Assembly: GCA_947492475.1 (NCBI GenBank)
Contig: CANLNM010000001.1
Coordinates: forward strand, 248,001-312,000
Length of the DNA stretch: 64,000 nucleotides
From: an uncultured Paracoccaceae bacterium
Lineage (GTDB): Bacteria > Pseudomonadota > Alphaproteobacteria > Rhodobacterales > Rhodobacteraceae
Direction of reading: 5' to 3'
A program made the position numbers and the translations under genes. Positions 1-8,403 of this stretch are shown piece by piece; position 1 is the first letter of the stretch; each line of letters starts with the position of its first letter. The notes under the pieces were generated by a model. It had not been told where the DNA came from and ran no database searches. It saw only the letters and a list, made by a program, of their open reading frames with translations.

Positions 1-4
1 AAAC

Positions 5-787
5 ATGATAAAAGTGGACAACGTCGTAAAGGCGTTTGGCGGCTTTAAGGCCGTTGATGGCGCGAGCCTCACAATTGAACCGGGGTCCATCACCGGGCTG
101 ATCGGCCCGAACGGTGCGGGAAAAACCACGCTTTTCAATGTGATCGCGGGCGTTCTTAAACCGACATCTGGGACGGTGACGATGGCAGGTGAAGACATCA
201 CCGGCCTGCCCCCACATGAATTGTTTCACAAAGGATTGCTGCGCACATTCCAGATCGCGCATGAATTTGACAGCATGTCCTGCCGCGAAAATCTGATGAT
301 GGTGCCCGGTGGTCAAACCGGTGAAACCCTGTGGAACACCTGGTTTGGACGCAAACGCATCGCCAACGAAGAACGCGCATTGCGCGCCAAAGCCGACGAA
401 GTGTTGGAGTTTCTGACGATTGAGCATCTGGCGGATCACAAGGCGGGATTGATCTCGGGCGGGCAGAAAAAGCTGTTGGAACTGGGCCGCACCATGATGG
501 TGGATGCCAAAATCGTGTTTCTGGACGAAGTGGGCGCCGGGGTGAACCGCACTCTGTTGATGACCATTGGGGATGCGATCCTGCGTTTGAACAAAGAACG
601 CAATTACACTTTCGTTGTGATCGAACATGACATGGATTTTATCGGCAAAATTTGTGACCCGGTCATCTGCATGGCCGAAGGCAAAGTGCTGGCCGAAGGC
701 ACCTTGGCGGAAATCAAAGCGAACGAACAGGTGATCGAAGCCTATCTGGGCACCGGCCTGAAAAACAAAGACAAAGGTGAGGCATGA
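5..787 (+). CDS. livG: ABC transporter ATP-binding protein, branched-chain amino acid type (LivG-like)
   Basis: This is one of two cytoplasmic ATPases that power an inner-membrane importer of branched-chain amino acids or related amides. The 260-residue protein has a Walker A motif GPNGAGKT at residues 34-41, a signature LISGGQKK near residue 150, a Walker B ending IVFLDE, and an H-loop histidine in VVIEHD. The length and the C-terminal AYLG segment are typical of LivG. It overlaps the next ATPase gene by four bases (ATGA), so the two are translationally coupled. The permease genes follow in the same operon. The substrate-binding protein is not in the window and probably lies upstream. Substrate identity (leucine, urea, short amides) cannot be read from the ATPase. 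Confidence 0.93.
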   Translation: MIKVDNVVKAFGGFKAVDGASLTIEPGSITGLIGPNGAGKTTLFNVIAGVLKPTSGTVTMAGEDITGLPPHELFHKGLLRTFQIAHEFDSMSCRENLMMVPGGQTGETLWNTWFGRKRIANEERALRAKADEVLEFLTIEHLADHKAGLISGGQKKLLELGRTMMVDAKIVFLDEVGAGVNRTLLMTIGDAILRLNKERNYTFVVIEHDMDFIGKICDPVICMAEGKVLAEGTLAEIKANEQVIEAYLGTGLKNKDKGEA

Positions 788-1500
788 GCAGCGAACCGTT
801 TCTGATCGGCCAAAGCATGACCGGCGGCTATGGCAAAGGCCCTGATATTCTGCATGATTGCACCATTGCGGTGAATCCGGGCGAAATTGCCGTCATCGTT
901 GGCCCAAATGGCGCCGGTAAATCCACCGCGATGAAATCTGTGTTTGGGATGTTGAACCTGCGGCAGGGACACGTGCATCTGGATGGCGAAGACATCACCA
1001 AATTGTCGCCCCAAGACCGTGTCATCAAGGGCATGGGCTTTGTGCCGCAAGTGCGCAATATTTTCCCGTCAATGTCCGTCGAAGAGAACCTCGAAATGGG
1101 GGCGTTCATTCGCAAGGATGATTTCAAATCCACCATCGAACAGATTTATCATCTGTTTCCGATCCTGCGCGACAAACGCAATCAGGCGGCGGGCGAATTG
1201 TCCGGTGGGCAGCGTCAACAGGTGGCCGTCGGGCGTGCGTTGATGACCCAGCCAAAGGTTTTGATGCTGGATGAACCCACTGCGGGCGTTTCCCCGATTG
1301 TGATGGATGAATTGTTTGATCGCATCATCGAAGTGGCCCGCACCGGCATTCCGATCCTGATGGTGGAACAAAACGCCCGTCAGGCGCTGGAAATTGCCGA
1401 TCGCGGATATGTTCTGGTCCAGGGCGCCAATGCCTATAGTGGCACCGGCAAAGAGCTTCTGGCGGATCCAGAAGTTCGCAAATCATTCCTGGGGGGCTGA
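784..1500 (+). CDS. livF: ABC transporter ATP-binding protein, branched-chain amino acid type (LivF-like)
   Basis: This is the second ATPase of the Liv-type importer. The 238-residue protein has Walker A GPNGAGKS at residues 40-47, signature ELSGGQRQQVAVGRAL, Walker B VLMLDEPTAG and an H-loop analogue MVEQNAR; the Gln after Glu and the short length are characteristic of LivF rather than LivG. It starts inside the end of livG and ends three bases before the next start, so it is part of the same operon. LivF and LivG usually act as a heterodimer below LivH and LivM. Confidence 0.93.
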   Translation: MSSEPFLIGQSMTGGYGKGPDILHDCTIAVNPGEIAVIVGPNGAGKSTAMKSVFGMLNLRQGHVHLDGEDITKLSPQDRVIKGMGFVPQVRNIFPSMSVEENLEMGAFIRKDDFKSTIEQIYHLFPILRDKRNQAAGELSGGQRQQVAVGRALMTQPKVLMLDEPTAGVSPIVMDELFDRIIEVARTGIPILMVEQNARQALEIADRGYVLVQGANAYSGTGKELLADPEVRKSFLGG

Positions 1501-1503
1501 GAT

Positions 1504-1851
1504 ATGTATCTGAACCCAATCAAAGTTGCGGCTGCCTTGGTGGTTATCGCTACGCCCGCGCTGGCCGATTATAGCTGTGCGTTTGACCGTGAATGTGTGG
1601 ATGCGGATGCCTGTGCGACCACCGATTTCACCGTTGACGTGCAACAAACCGCGTCCATTCTGGGCACCGTGTTTGGCGATCTGATGATCATTGCCTCAAA
1701 GGGCGATGACAATTTGCACACCTATATCGCGGCTGGTGATGGTGCGGACTATCTGATGAGCGTGACGCCAAATGGCGCAATTTTCACCACCCATATAGCA
1801 GATGGCCCGATGTCCATTACCTATCTGGGCACCTGCCAAGGAGCGTTTTAA
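1504..1851 (+). CDS. small secreted protein of unknown function inside the liv operon
   Basis: I do not recognise this 115-residue protein. It begins with a clear signal peptide (positively charged start, hydrophobic AALVVIATPALA, cleavage expected after ALA), so the mature form of about 94 residues should be periplasmic. The mature part has three cysteines in its first 20 or so residues and one near the C-terminus, which suggests disulfides. It lies between livF and livH: the start is three bases after the livF stop, and its stop codon TAA shares its last base with the livH ATG. That tight fit shows it is a real member of the transporter operon. It is too small to be the substrate-binding protein. 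A role as an accessory to the transporter is inference only. Confidence 0.75.
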   Translation: MYLNPIKVAAALVVIATPALADYSCAFDRECVDADACATTDFTVDVQQTASILGTVFGDLMIIASKGDDNLHTYIAAGDGADYLMSVTPNGAIFTTHIADGPMSITYLGTCQGAF

Positions 1852-2861
1852 TGGATTTCCTAAACGCATTGGTCGCTTTGACCCAATTTGTCATCATCCC
1901 GGCCACCACCTATGGGTCGCAGCTGGCGCTGGGTGCGCTTGGCGTGACGCTGATCTACGGGATTTTGCGGTTTTCGAACTTTGCCCATGGTGACACGATG
2001 GCCTTTGGCACGATGTCGACGATCCTGTTTACGTGGTGGCTGCAATCCATGGGGGTCAGCTTTGGCCCGCTGCCCACGGCCCTGCTGGCCCTGCCCTTTG
2101 GCATCGCGGCGACATCACTGTTTGTGATCGGCACGGACCGCGTTGTTTATAAATTTTTCCGCGCCCAAAAGGCCGCGCCGGTGGTGTTTGTCATCGCCGC
2201 TATGGGGGTGATGTTTGTCTATAACGGCGTGGTGCGGTTTATCATCGGTGTCGGCGATCAGAATTTCCTGGATGGCGAACGGTTCATCCTGCGCGCCCGT
2301 GATTTCAAGGAATGGTCCGGCCTGCGCGAAGGTTTGACCATCAAAACATCCCAAGGTCTGACCGTCATCACGGCAGTGATCGTCGTGGCGCTGTTGTTCT
2401 GGTTCCTCAACAAAACCCGCACCGGAAAATCCATGCGCGCATTTTCCGATAACGAAGATCTGGCGCTGCTATCAGGCATCAACCCTGAACGGGTGGTGAT
2501 GGTCACGTGGATCATCGTCGCAGCCCTCGCCACCATTGCAGGCACGCTTTATGGCTTGGACAAAAGCTTTAAGCCGTTCACCTATTTCCAACTGCTGCTG
2601 CCCATCTTTGCCGCGGCCATCGTGGGCGGGTTGGGCAATCCGCTGGGGGCCATTGCCGGTGGTTTCCTGATCGCCTTTGCTGAGGTGACCATCACCTATC
2701 CATTGAAAAAAGTGTTGGGCTATCTGATGCCCGAAAGTTTGGAACCGGACGGGTTGGTGCAACTTTTGTCCACCGATTACAAATTCGCCGTCAGCTTTGT
2801 CATTTTGATCGCTGTCTTGCTCGTGAAACCCACGGGCCTGTTTAAGGGGCAATCCGTATGA
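1851..2861 (+). CDS. livH: branched-chain amino acid ABC transporter permease (LivH-like)
   Basis: This 336-residue inner-membrane permease has about eight hydrophobic segments. Near the N-terminus it carries the LivH-type stretch LALGALGVTLIYGILRFSNF, and in the C-terminal half the conserved loop region around FKPFTYFQ and AAIVGGLGNPLGAIAGG. It forms the channel with LivM. The start shares one base with the preceding stop and the gene overlaps livM by four bases. At 336 residues it is somewhat longer than the E. coli protein, as is common for alphaproteobacterial homologues. Confidence 0.92.
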   Translation: MDFLNALVALTQFVIIPATTYGSQLALGALGVTLIYGILRFSNFAHGDTMAFGTMSTILFTWWLQSMGVSFGPLPTALLALPFGIAATSLFVIGTDRVVYKFFRAQKAAPVVFVIAAMGVMFVYNGVVRFIIGVGDQNFLDGERFILRARDFKEWSGLREGLTIKTSQGLTVITAVIVVALLFWFLNKTRTGKSMRAFSDNEDLALLSGINPERVVMVTWIIVAALATIAGTLYGLDKSFKPFTYFQLLLPIFAAAIVGGLGNPLGAIAGGFLIAFAEVTITYPLKKVLGYLMPESLEPDGLVQLLSTDYKFAVSFVILIAVLLVKPTGLFKGQSV

Positions 2862-4159
2862 GCCAGTCACTTCGCACACCGTTATTGTTTACCTTTGTTG
2901 CGTGTTTGATCATTGGAACCGGATTTGTTCAGGGCTGGAATTCGGCCTTGTTGATCCTGAATATGGGGCTGATTTCCGCGATCATGGCGCTGGGCGTGAA
3001 CCTGCAATGGGGGTTCGCCGGGCTGTTCAATGTTGGGGTTATGGGTTTTGTCGCTTTGGGTGGATTGGCCAATGTGCTGATCGCAATGCCCCCCACCACC
3101 GAAGCCTGGGCCGCAGGTGGGTTAAAGGTTTTCCTAGGCTTGGCCATTGGGATCGGCGCGATAATTGCTGCGGTAAAATCCCATGCGCGTCTGTCCGGGC
3201 ACACCCGCATCTGGGCGATTGTTGCGATCCTGATCGTCGGGTTCTTTGCGTTTCGCGCGGTGTTTGATGCAGGCGTTGCCGCCATCGAAGAGGTCAACCC
3301 AGCCGTCACAGGTTACCTTGGTGGGCTTGGCCTGCCGGTTCTGATTGCTTGGCCTGTCGGGGGTCTGTTGGCCGCGGGTGCGGCTTGGGTGATCGGAAAA
3401 ACCGCGCTGGGTCTGCGCAGTGATTATCTGGCAATTGCGACGCTGGGCATTGCGGAAATCATCGTTGCGATCCTGAAAAACGAAGTTTGGTTGGCGCGAG
3501 GCGTGCAAAACGTTTATGGCCTGCCGCGCCCTGTTCCTGATGCGATTGAGCTGCAAAACGATGCGGGTTTTGTCGAACGCGCTGCCGAATTTGGGCTCGA
3601 TCCGATCACGGCATCGACGCTTTATATCAAAATGGGCTATTCGGTGTTGTTCACCATTGTTTTGGTGATCCTGTTGGTCATGGCGCAGAAATCGTTAAAT
3701 TCGCCTTGGGGTCGCATGATGCGCGCCATCCGTGACAACGAAGACGCCGCCCGTGCCATGGGCAAAAACGTCACCAAACGCCATTTACAGATCTTTATCC
3801 TCGGTTCTGCTGTTTGTGGGATTGCCGGGGCGATGATGACCACGTTGGACGGTCAATTGCTGCCCGGCGCCTATCAGCCGCTGCGCTTTACCTTTTTGGT
3901 CTGGGTGATGGTGATTGTCGGCGGGTCCGGCAATAACTTTGGCTCGGTGCTGGGTGGGTTTCTGATCTGGTGGCTGTGGGTTCAGGTGGAACCCATTGGC
4001 GCAGGTTTGATGCAGGTGATCACCGCCGGCATGGCCGAAGATAGCGGATTGCGTCTGCACCTGCTGGACAGCGTGGCGCATATGCGGCTGCTGACCATGG
4101 GCATCATCCTGTTGCTGGTTCTACGGTTCAGCCCGCGCGGCTTGATCCCGGAAAAATAA
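2858..4159 (+). CDS. livM: branched-chain amino acid ABC transporter permease (LivM-like)
   Basis: This is the second permease of the importer, 433 residues. LivM hallmarks include NLQWGFAGLFNVG near residue 50, LRSDYLAIATLGIAEI near residue 190, MRAIRDNEDAARAMG near residue 290, and VGGSGNNFGSVLGG near residue 350. An extra hydrophobic insert lies near residues 90-135 (IIAAVKSHAR to AVFDAG). The gene ends the operon, and an inverted repeat followed by T residues lies 22 bases after the stop. Confidence 0.92.
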   Translation: MSQSLRTPLLFTFVACLIIGTGFVQGWNSALLILNMGLISAIMALGVNLQWGFAGLFNVGVMGFVALGGLANVLIAMPPTTEAWAAGGLKVFLGLAIGIGAIIAAVKSHARLSGHTRIWAIVAILIVGFFAFRAVFDAGVAAIEEVNPAVTGYLGGLGLPVLIAWPVGGLLAAGAAWVIGKTALGLRSDYLAIATLGIAEIIVAILKNEVWLARGVQNVYGLPRPVPDAIELQNDAGFVERAAEFGLDPITASTLYIKMGYSVLFTIVLVILLVMAQKSLNSPWGRMMRAIRDNEDAARAMGKNVTKRHLQIFILGSAVCGIAGAMMTTLDGQLLPGAYQPLRFTFLVWVMVIVGGSGNNFGSVLGGFLIWWLWVQVEPIGAGLMQVITAGMAEDSGLRLHLLDSVAHMRLLTMGIILLLVLRFSPRGLIPEK

Positions 4160-4181
4160 ACCTAGCATCCAGAAATTACAA

Positions 4182-4209
4182 AAAGGGCGGTCCAGATGGG
4201 CCGCCCTTT
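4182..4209. terminator. bidirectional intrinsic terminator between livM and the outer-membrane gene
   Basis: A GC-rich inverted repeat (GGGCGG ... CCGCCC, extended by A/T pairs on both flanks, loop AGAT) sits in the convergent gap. It has a T-rich tail rightward (TTTGTTGTTG) and a run of five T leftward, so it can serve both flanking genes. Confidence 0.8.
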
Positions 4210-4246
4210 GTTGTTGATCGTTTAGATGCTTTACCCGGATACCGGA

Positions 4247-4816
4247 TCAGAAGCTATAAGCAGCACGCAAGCTGATTGTGTCTACTTTAAACTCAAAGCT
4301 GTCATCGAAGTTGTCATTTTCGCCAATCAGGTATTCCGCGCCAACACGAATGCTGTCGGTGACTTGCATGTCTGCACCAACACCATAAATGGTAACGGAA
4401 TCAGTCACATCATCACCGCTCACGCTGGCAACGCCCGCAAATGCATAGGGCAGAACTGTGCCCAGATCATAGCCAACGCGTGCTTTCAGAGATGTCGCAT
4501 CAACATCCTCAGCGTCATCCGCTGAGTATCTGCCATAGGCCAGTTCACCACCAACAACAATGTTGCCCATGTCGTGCATGTAGCCTGCAAAACCACCAAA
4601 TGAATTGACGTCGTCTTCTACGCCATCGAGTTCTGCATTTCCTGTACCGATTTCAGCACCGAGGTAAAAACCGGTCCAGTCAGTGGCGTCCTGTGCAACA
4701 GGAACAATCGGGGCGGCAGGTGTCGCAGGCGCAACAGGCGTGTCCAAACCGCCAGCAAGTGCTGCACCAGCGGAAAGTGCAAATACGGCTACGGATTTCG
4801 CGAAAAGATTAGTCAT
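4247..4816 (-). CDS. outer-membrane beta-barrel protein, porin-like
   Basis: This 189-residue protein has a signal peptide (MTNLFAKSVAVF ... ALAGG) and a proline/alanine-rich linker. The rest is an eight-strand-type barrel of alternating polar and hydrophobic residues ending in the C-terminal aromatic YSF, the usual outer-membrane insertion signal. The WTGFYLGAEIG motif at the barrel start is common in the OMP_b-brl family. The ATG at 4816 was chosen because AAGGA lies just upstream and the signal peptide begins there; the longer reading frame would put sequence before the signal. The next leftward gene is a paralogue. A structural or adhesin-like role is possible, but substrate or partner is unknown. 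Confidence 0.82.
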   Translation of the reverse strand: MTNLFAKSVAVFALSAGAALAGGLDTPVAPATPAAPIVPVAQDATDWTGFYLGAEIGTGNAELDGVEDDVNSFGGFAGYMHDMGNIVVGGELAYGRYSADDAEDVDATSLKARVGYDLGTVLPYAFAGVASVSGDDVTDSVTIYGVGADMQVTDSIRVGAEYLIGENDNFDDSFEFKVDTISLRAAYSF

Positions 4817-4963
4817 AGTAACGTCCTTAGAATTTCTGCCCAAACATGTGGGCCTGAGGCGCACATATTCCTAAACGATGCGACTTCAAGACTTGCGCAG
4901 GTGCAAATGTTAACATCGGATGAATTGTAGTCTATTCGCCACAACACATTTGTCTTTGAATAA

Positions 4964-4993
4964 CTTAGGGCGACCCAAATGGGCCGCCCTAAG
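4964..4993 (-). terminator. terminator after the second outer-membrane gene
   Basis: There is an inverted repeat CTTAGGGCG(A/G)CCC around an AAAT loop. The single mismatch is A-C on the plus strand but a G-U pair when transcribed leftward, which points to use by the leftward gene that stops at 5054. The T tract is weak. Confidence 0.6.
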
Positions 4994-5053
4994 TGCGATA
5001 AACCTGATGTCATCCTTGTGATTTAATCAATTCTCACAAGGATTTGGGCCAGT

Positions 5054-5698
5054 TTAAAAAGTGTAAGCCGCCCGCAAGGAAATAACGGTCGCATCCTCAG
5101 AATAATCTCCGCCTTCGGGCAGAGAGAAGTCACCGGAACCGCCATCAAAAATCGCGTCACGACTGAAAGACGGTGCATCCTCAGAACCATCGATCGACCC
5201 GGAAAAGGTGCTGACCCCATATTCCAAACCCAGACGTAACCGGTGATTTACAGCAAATTCGACGCCAATACCGCGGGATGTGATTTTGGCATCATCAATG
5301 TCATCATCGTTGATCTGCGCGGTCCCAACAAAGGCATAAGGCTGAACTAAGCCCGCATTATATCCGGCACGCAAACGCAAACCTGTCGTGTCAAATGTCG
5401 CCCCACCGTCGGAATCCTTGATCCGCCCCAGCTCAGCTTCGCCGCCCAGAATGAGACGGGTTTGACCAAGTTCATGACCATACCCCGCATAAATCCCCAG
5501 CGATGTAGAATTTGAATCGTTATCTGCTGACAATGCGCCATAAGACAGCCCCGCATAGGGCCCCGACCAATTCATGGGCACAGCTGTATGCCGTGCCATA
5601 ATTTCCGGCTGGGCAGTTTCGGGTGCATCCAATCCCCCGGCCAATGTGGCAGTCGCAGTTACAGAAAAAACAATGCAAATTGCAGACAATCGTATCAT
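5054..5698 (-). CDS. outer-membrane beta-barrel protein, porin-like (paralogue of the neighbour)
   Basis: This 214-residue protein is organised like its leftward neighbour. It has a signal peptide (MIRLSAICIVFS ... LAGGLDAPE), a short linker, WSGPYAGLSYG at the start of the barrel, and a C-terminal AAYTF ending in phenylalanine. The shared AGGLD region after the signal and the shared LRAGYN/ARVGYD and SLRAAY(S/T)F segments indicate tandem duplication followed by divergence. An acidic insert (DGSEDAPSFSRD and following) near the C-terminus is absent from the neighbour and probably forms a long surface loop. Separate terminators follow both genes, so they are likely regulated independently. Confidence 0.82.
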   Translation of the reverse strand: MIRLSAICIVFSVTATATLAGGLDAPETAQPEIMARHTAVPMNWSGPYAGLSYGALSADNDSNSTSLGIYAGYGHELGQTRLILGGEAELGRIKDSDGGATFDTTGLRLRAGYNAGLVQPYAFVGTAQINDDDIDDAKITSRGIGVEFAVNHRLRLGLEYGVSTFSGSIDGSEDAPSFSRDAIFDGGSGDFSLPEGGDYSEDATVISLRAAYTF

Positions 5699-5773
5699 TT
5701 CAAAATCCTCTTCGTAAAAAACGCATTCTTAATATTATCAATTGGTCAAAAATCAACAAAAAACTTTACGTAA

Positions 5774-6871
5774 TCAGTCCCTTGGCGTGCTAAGAGTGCC
5801 ACCACCCACCGCGGCCCCCACCCCTGTGGTTGACGGACAAGAGGTCGGTAAACCATTGACCACACGCACTGCCAAATAGGCAAAGGCTTGCGCCTCTAAC
5901 ATGTCGCCATCCAGCCCGGCGGTTTCGATCGGGTCGACCGGCAATCCCAAACCAGCGCGCAACATATCCATCAAAGTGGTGTTTTTACGCCCGCCCCCGG
6001 TGACCAAAACGCGCGATGGCGGCGCAGGACACAGATCGATCCCCGACACTACTGACGCGGCAATGCACGCGGTTAACGTGGCCGCTGCATCCGCGTCACT
6101 CAGGTCTTTGACCGCGTGGCTGAGATCGCCAAACGTATCGCGATCCAGCGATTTCGGCGCCATGCGATAAAAATACGGATCCGCTAAAAACGCCCCTAAA
6201 ATCTCATCTGACACGTGCCCTGTCCGCGCCAAAGCCCCCTCTGCATCAAAGCTTTGGCCCAATCGATCCTGCATCAGATCATTAAGCGGCGCATTGGCTG
6301 GCCCTGTGTCAAATGCCAGCAACGCACCCGGTTCCTCTGGTTTTTCAAATCTTGGATCGATCCAAGTGATGTTGCCAACCCCGCCCAGATTGAGCATCGC
6401 AAGCGGGGCATCTGCTTTGATATATTTCGCCAGCGCAAAGTGATAAAACGGTGCCAGCGGCGCGCCTTCGCCCCCTAATTTCACATCCGCCGAACGAAAA
6501 TCCCAAACCACCGGCTTTTGCAAAACCTCTGCCAGTATTTGGCCATCCCCAGCTTGATGCGTGCCTTTGTTTTTGGGGTCATGCGCCAGGGTCTGCCCGT
6601 GAAATCCGATAATTTCAGCCTCATCAAATGGTTGTAAGGCATCCGCATGCACGGTCTCAATCAGCTCGACCAACGCGTCACTGACCTGATCGGGCCATTG
6701 CCCCAGACCAGACCGCAACATCGCCCGTTCCGCGGCGCTATATTCACGATAGGCACTGGGGCCAAAGCCCGAAATGGTGACGCCATCGGTGGTAATTTGC
6801 GCCACATCGACCCCGTCCAACGATGTTCCCGACATCGCACCTACTGCTTGAACTGCTTGACCCTTCAACAT
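5774..6871 (-). CDS. anmK: anhydro-N-acetylmuramic acid kinase
   Basis: AnmK phosphorylates and opens 1,6-anhydro-MurNAc released from peptidoglycan turnover, giving MurNAc-6-phosphate for cell-wall recycling in the cytoplasm. The 365-residue protein shows the N-terminal ATP-binding motif [12 protein letters not shown], then [23 protein letters not shown] and VTGGGRKN in the expected order. ATG at 6871 was chosen because AAGGA precedes it and the family begins about ten residues before the SGTS motif; an open frame continues upstream into tyrS but would overlap its start. It is divergent from tyrS across 63 bases. The MurNAc-6-P etherase partner is not in the window. Confidence 0.93.
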   Translation of the reverse strand: MLKGQAVQAVGAMSGTSLDGVDVAQITTDGVTISGFGPSAYREYSAAERAMLRSGLGQWPDQVSDALVELIETVHADALQPFDEAEIIGFHGQTLAHDPKNKGTHQAGDGQILAEVLQKPVVWDFRSADVKLGGEGAPLAPFYHFALAKYIKADAPLAMLNLGGVGNITWIDPRFEKPEEPGALLAFDTGPANAPLNDLMQDRLGQSFDAEGALARTGHVSDEILGAFLADPYFYRMAPKSLDRDTFGDLSHAVKDLSDADAAATLTACIAASVVSGIDLCPAPPSRVLVTGGGRKNTTLMDMLRAGLGLPVDPIETAGLDGDMLEAQAFAYLAVRVVNGLPTSCPSTTGVGAAVGGGTLSTPRD

Positions 6872-6934
6872 CCGCTTTTCCTTGGCTTGTCTGTCGCCTA
6901 TAGATGCCGGGCAAAGCAAACGGGGACAAGACAA

Positions 6935-8188
6935 ATGACCTACCATCCCAAATCCGATTTTATGCGTGTCATGATCGAACGCGGCTTTTTGGCCGATTGC
7001 ACGGATTATCAAGGCCTGGACGAGGCATTGAGCAAAGGTGTTGTTCCCGCTTATATCGGGTTTGATGCGACTGCGTCGTCGCTGCATGTGGGATCGTTGA
7101 TCCAGATCATGATGCTGCGTTGGTTGCAAAAGACCGGACATAAACCGATTACGTTAATGGGCGGCGGCACAACCAAGGTCGGCGATCCGTCGTTCCGTGC
7201 GGATGAACGTCCACTGCTAACCCCCGAAAAAATCGACGAAAATATTGCCGGGATCAAACAGGTTTTTGCGGCGTATATTGATTACGACACGGATCAGCCC
7301 AATCAGGCGTTAATGTTGAACAACGCCGAATGGTTGGACAATCTAAACTATTTAGATTTTCTGCGCGACATCGGTCGGCATTTTTCGATCAACCGGATGT
7401 TATCCTTTGAAAGCGTCAAATCCCGCCTTGATCGTGAACAAAGCTTGTCCTTCCTTGAATTCAACTACATGATCTTGCAAGCCTATGATTTCCTTGAACT
7501 TAACCGTCGTTATGGCTGTGCCTTGCAAATGGGCGGATCGGATCAATGGGGCAATATCGTCAACGGGATCGACCTGACTCGCCGTGTGTTGGACAATGAA
7601 ATCTACGGTCTGACTTCGCCATTGCTGACCACGTCTGACGGCAAAAAGATGGGGAAATCCCAATCCGGCGCGATCTGGCTCAACGGGGATTTGTTGTCTC
7701 CGTATGAATTCTGGCAATTCTGGCGCAACACGACGGATGCGGATGTTGGCCGGTTTTTGAAATTATACACCGAACTACCGATTGAAGAATGCGAACGCCT
7801 GGGCGCATTGGAAGGATCCGAAATCAACCAAGCCAAGGTTGTTTTGGCCAATGAAATCACAACACTACTCCACGGAGCTGATGCAGCAGCCGCCGCAGAA
7901 GCCACCGCACGTGAAGTGTTTGAAAAGGGCGGCGTTGGCGACGATTTGCCAACCCTGACTTTGTCCGCGGATGAGCTGGGCGACGGTATTTCTGTTGTGC
8001 AATTGATTGTAAAATCTGGACTGGCAGGATCAGGCAAAGAAGCCAAACGTTTGATCGCAGAAAACGGGGCTCGGATGAATGATGAACCACTGTCGGATGC
8101 GGGCCTGTTTTTGACACCGGACCAATTGGCGCAGCCGATCAAACTGTCTGCTGGTAAAAAACGGCATGCTTTGGTTCAGTTAGGCTAA
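6935..8188 (+). CDS. tyrS: tyrosyl-tRNA synthetase
   Basis: This class I synthetase charges tRNA-Tyr with tyrosine. The 417-residue protein shows the HIGH-like motif HVGSL, the tyrosine-pocket motif GGSDQWGN, the KMSKS-like motif KKMGKS, and a C-terminal S4-like RNA-binding domain ([11 protein letters not shown] and following). The ATG at 6935 gives the family's usual length and N-terminus; a longer open frame upstream overlaps anmK antisense and was not used. The pairing with anmK across a short divergent gap is frequent in related genomes, to my knowledge. Confidence 0.96.
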   Translation: MTYHPKSDFMRVMIERGFLADCTDYQGLDEALSKGVVPAYIGFDATASSLHVGSLIQIMMLRWLQKTGHKPITLMGGGTTKVGDPSFRADERPLLTPEKIDENIAGIKQVFAAYIDYDTDQPNQALMLNNAEWLDNLNYLDFLRDIGRHFSINRMLSFESVKSRLDREQSLSFLEFNYMILQAYDFLELNRRYGCALQMGGSDQWGNIVNGIDLTRRVLDNEIYGLTSPLLTTSDGKKMGKSQSGAIWLNGDLLSPYEFWQFWRNTTDADVGRFLKLYTELPIEECERLGALEGSEINQAKVVLANEITTLLHGADAAAAAEATAREVFEKGGVGDDLPTLTLSADELGDGISVVQLIVKSGLAGSGKEAKRLIAENGARMNDEPLSDAGLFLTPDQLAQPIKLSAGKKRHALVQLG

Positions 8189-8195
8189 ACAGCGA

Positions 8196-8212
8196 CGCGG
8201 GGTCCCCCCGCG
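8196..8212. terminator. hairpin between tyrS and the small convergent gene
   Basis: A seven-base perfect inverted repeat (CGCGGGG / CCCCGCG) with a three-base loop lies eight bases after the tyrS stop and next to the stop of the convergent small gene. There is no T tract, so its action as a terminator is inferred from position. Confidence 0.5.
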
Positions 8213-8214
8213 CC

Positions 8215-8358
8215 CTAAAACAAGACGGCCCAGACCACCCCAATGATGGCCCCGCCCGGGATGGCGACGCAAATGGCGATCAATGCAGCCCCAAACGGTG
8301 TTAGTCGGGGCGTTGGCGCAGATTGACCATATACGGTCTGTGCTGGATCAGTTTTCAT
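8215..8358 (-). CDS. 47-residue single-pass membrane protein
   Basis: This is a short gene convergent with tyrS. The translated product starts MKTDPAQTVYGQ, continues through a proline- and threonine-containing stretch, and ends in a hydrophobic segment rich in I, V, A and G (LIAICVAIPGG and AIIGVVWAVLF). It thus has a soluble N-terminus of about 22 residues and one membrane-spanning helix reaching the C-terminus. GAGG lies five bases upstream of the ATG, a reasonable ribosome-binding site. Function unknown. The downstream hairpin, the ribosome-binding site and the amphipathic organisation support a real gene, though a search for conservation was not possible. Confidence 0.6.
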   Translation of the reverse strand: MKTDPAQTVYGQSAPTPRLTPFGAALIAICVAIPGGAIIGVVWAVLF

Positions 8359-8368
8359 CGCCTCATTA

Positions 8369-8391
8369 ACCCCACATTAGGTTTATGGGGT
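8369..8391. promoter_or_regulatory. inverted repeat in a divergent intergenic gap
   Basis: The 45-base gap between the 47-residue gene and the FemAB-like gene contains ACCCCA and TGGGGT as perfect inverted half-sites separated by 11 bases. It could be an operator shared by both genes or part of a 5' hairpin. No regulator can be named. Confidence 0.35.
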
Positions 8392-8403
8392 CTTAACAGA
8401 GCT

